A stretch of 6,071 nt of DNA from contig CAZTZN010000250.1 in NCBI GenBank assembly GCA_964617715.1, positions 1 to 6,071 on the forward strand, written 5' to 3'. This document shows, in pieces, positions 6,031-6,071 of this stretch. A program made the translations under genes and the position numbers. Position 1 is the stretch's first letter; each line of letters opens with the position of its first letter. The notes below the pieces were generated by a model. The model was not told where the DNA came from. It was given only the letters and a program-made list of their open reading frames with translations, and made no database searches. The DNA comes from JALGVA01 sp964617715. GTDB taxonomy: Bacteria; Armatimonadota; Zipacnadia; Zipacnadales; UBA5352.

Positions 6031-6071
6031 CGGAGGGGCCGGTCGCCTGACCGGCCCTGCCGTTGCCGTTC
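6016..6071 (+). repeat. Imperfect direct repeat flanking the downstream hairpin
   Basis: CTGCCGTTTGTCGTTC (6016-6031) recurs as CTGCCGTTGCCGTTC (6057-6071), differing by one missing T and one T/C change, at a 41-base offset. The strong hairpin lies between the copies. The second copy reaches the window end, so whether a longer tandem array follows cannot be seen. Confidence 0.4.
6035..6058 (+). terminator. Second, stronger hairpin downstream of the operon
   Basis: GGGCCGGTC (6036-6044) and GACCGGCCC (6049-6057) form a perfect nine-pair stem with the four-base loop GCCT; a G-T pair at 6035/6058 can extend it. Downstream bases TGCCGTTGCCGTTC are only moderately T-rich and the window ends there. 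It may be a backup terminator, possibly bidirectional, or a dispersed palindromic element. Confidence 0.45.

Noticed and set aside
1..6071. CRISPR array, tRNA/rRNA gene, insertion sequence or phage gene
   Set aside because: I saw no regularly spaced repeats, no tRNA-like cloverleaf segments, no rRNA motifs, and no transposase, integrase or phage structural motifs in any plausible frame.

Overview
The window is GC-rich bacterial DNA. It holds the 3' end of one gene followed by three complete genes, all on the + strand and densely packed. The three complete genes use almost only G/C-ending codons (about 92% GC3 over the first 71 codons of the first gene). The product types (a PIG-L deacetylase, a uronate-isomerase-like amidohydrolase and a large secreted CBM9-containing glycosidase-like protein) are a mix I associate with carbohydrate-degrading Armatimonadota, Planctomycetota or related candidate phyla usually known from metagenomes. 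That placement is a low-confidence inference from gene content; nothing in the window is a taxonomic marker.

Layout. 1-218 is the C-terminal tail of an Mrr-type restriction endonuclease, with softer codon bias than the rest. 219-311 is a gap with a small terminator-like hairpin and the ribosome binding site of the next gene. 312-1121 is a PIG-L/LmbE-family zinc deacetylase. 1173-2417 is an amidohydrolase-fold metalloenzyme resembling uronate isomerases. 2483-5995 is a 1170-residue exported protein: signal peptide, CBM9-like domain, Ig-like beta domains, a (beta/alpha)8 glycosidase-like domain, a C-terminal beta domain and two tandem CBM4/9-like modules. 5996-6071 holds two inverted repeats and a near-direct repeat cut by the window end.

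How the genes may work together (inference). The last three genes have gaps of only 51 and 65 bases, each start has a good Shine-Dalgarno sequence, and no convincing terminator lies between them, so they look like one transcription unit. A reasonable reading is a carbohydrate-use locus: the exported enzyme binds and cuts a glycan outside the cytoplasm, and the two enzymes without signal peptides act on released sugars inside, one removing N-acyl groups and one acting on a sugar acid or related carbonyl compound. No transporter, regulator or sugar kinase is visible, so the substrate is unknown. The mrr tail belongs to a separate, upstream unit.

I found no tRNA, rRNA, CRISPR array, insertion sequence or phage gene. 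The most interesting element is the glycosidase-like domain, which I cannot place in a named GH family.
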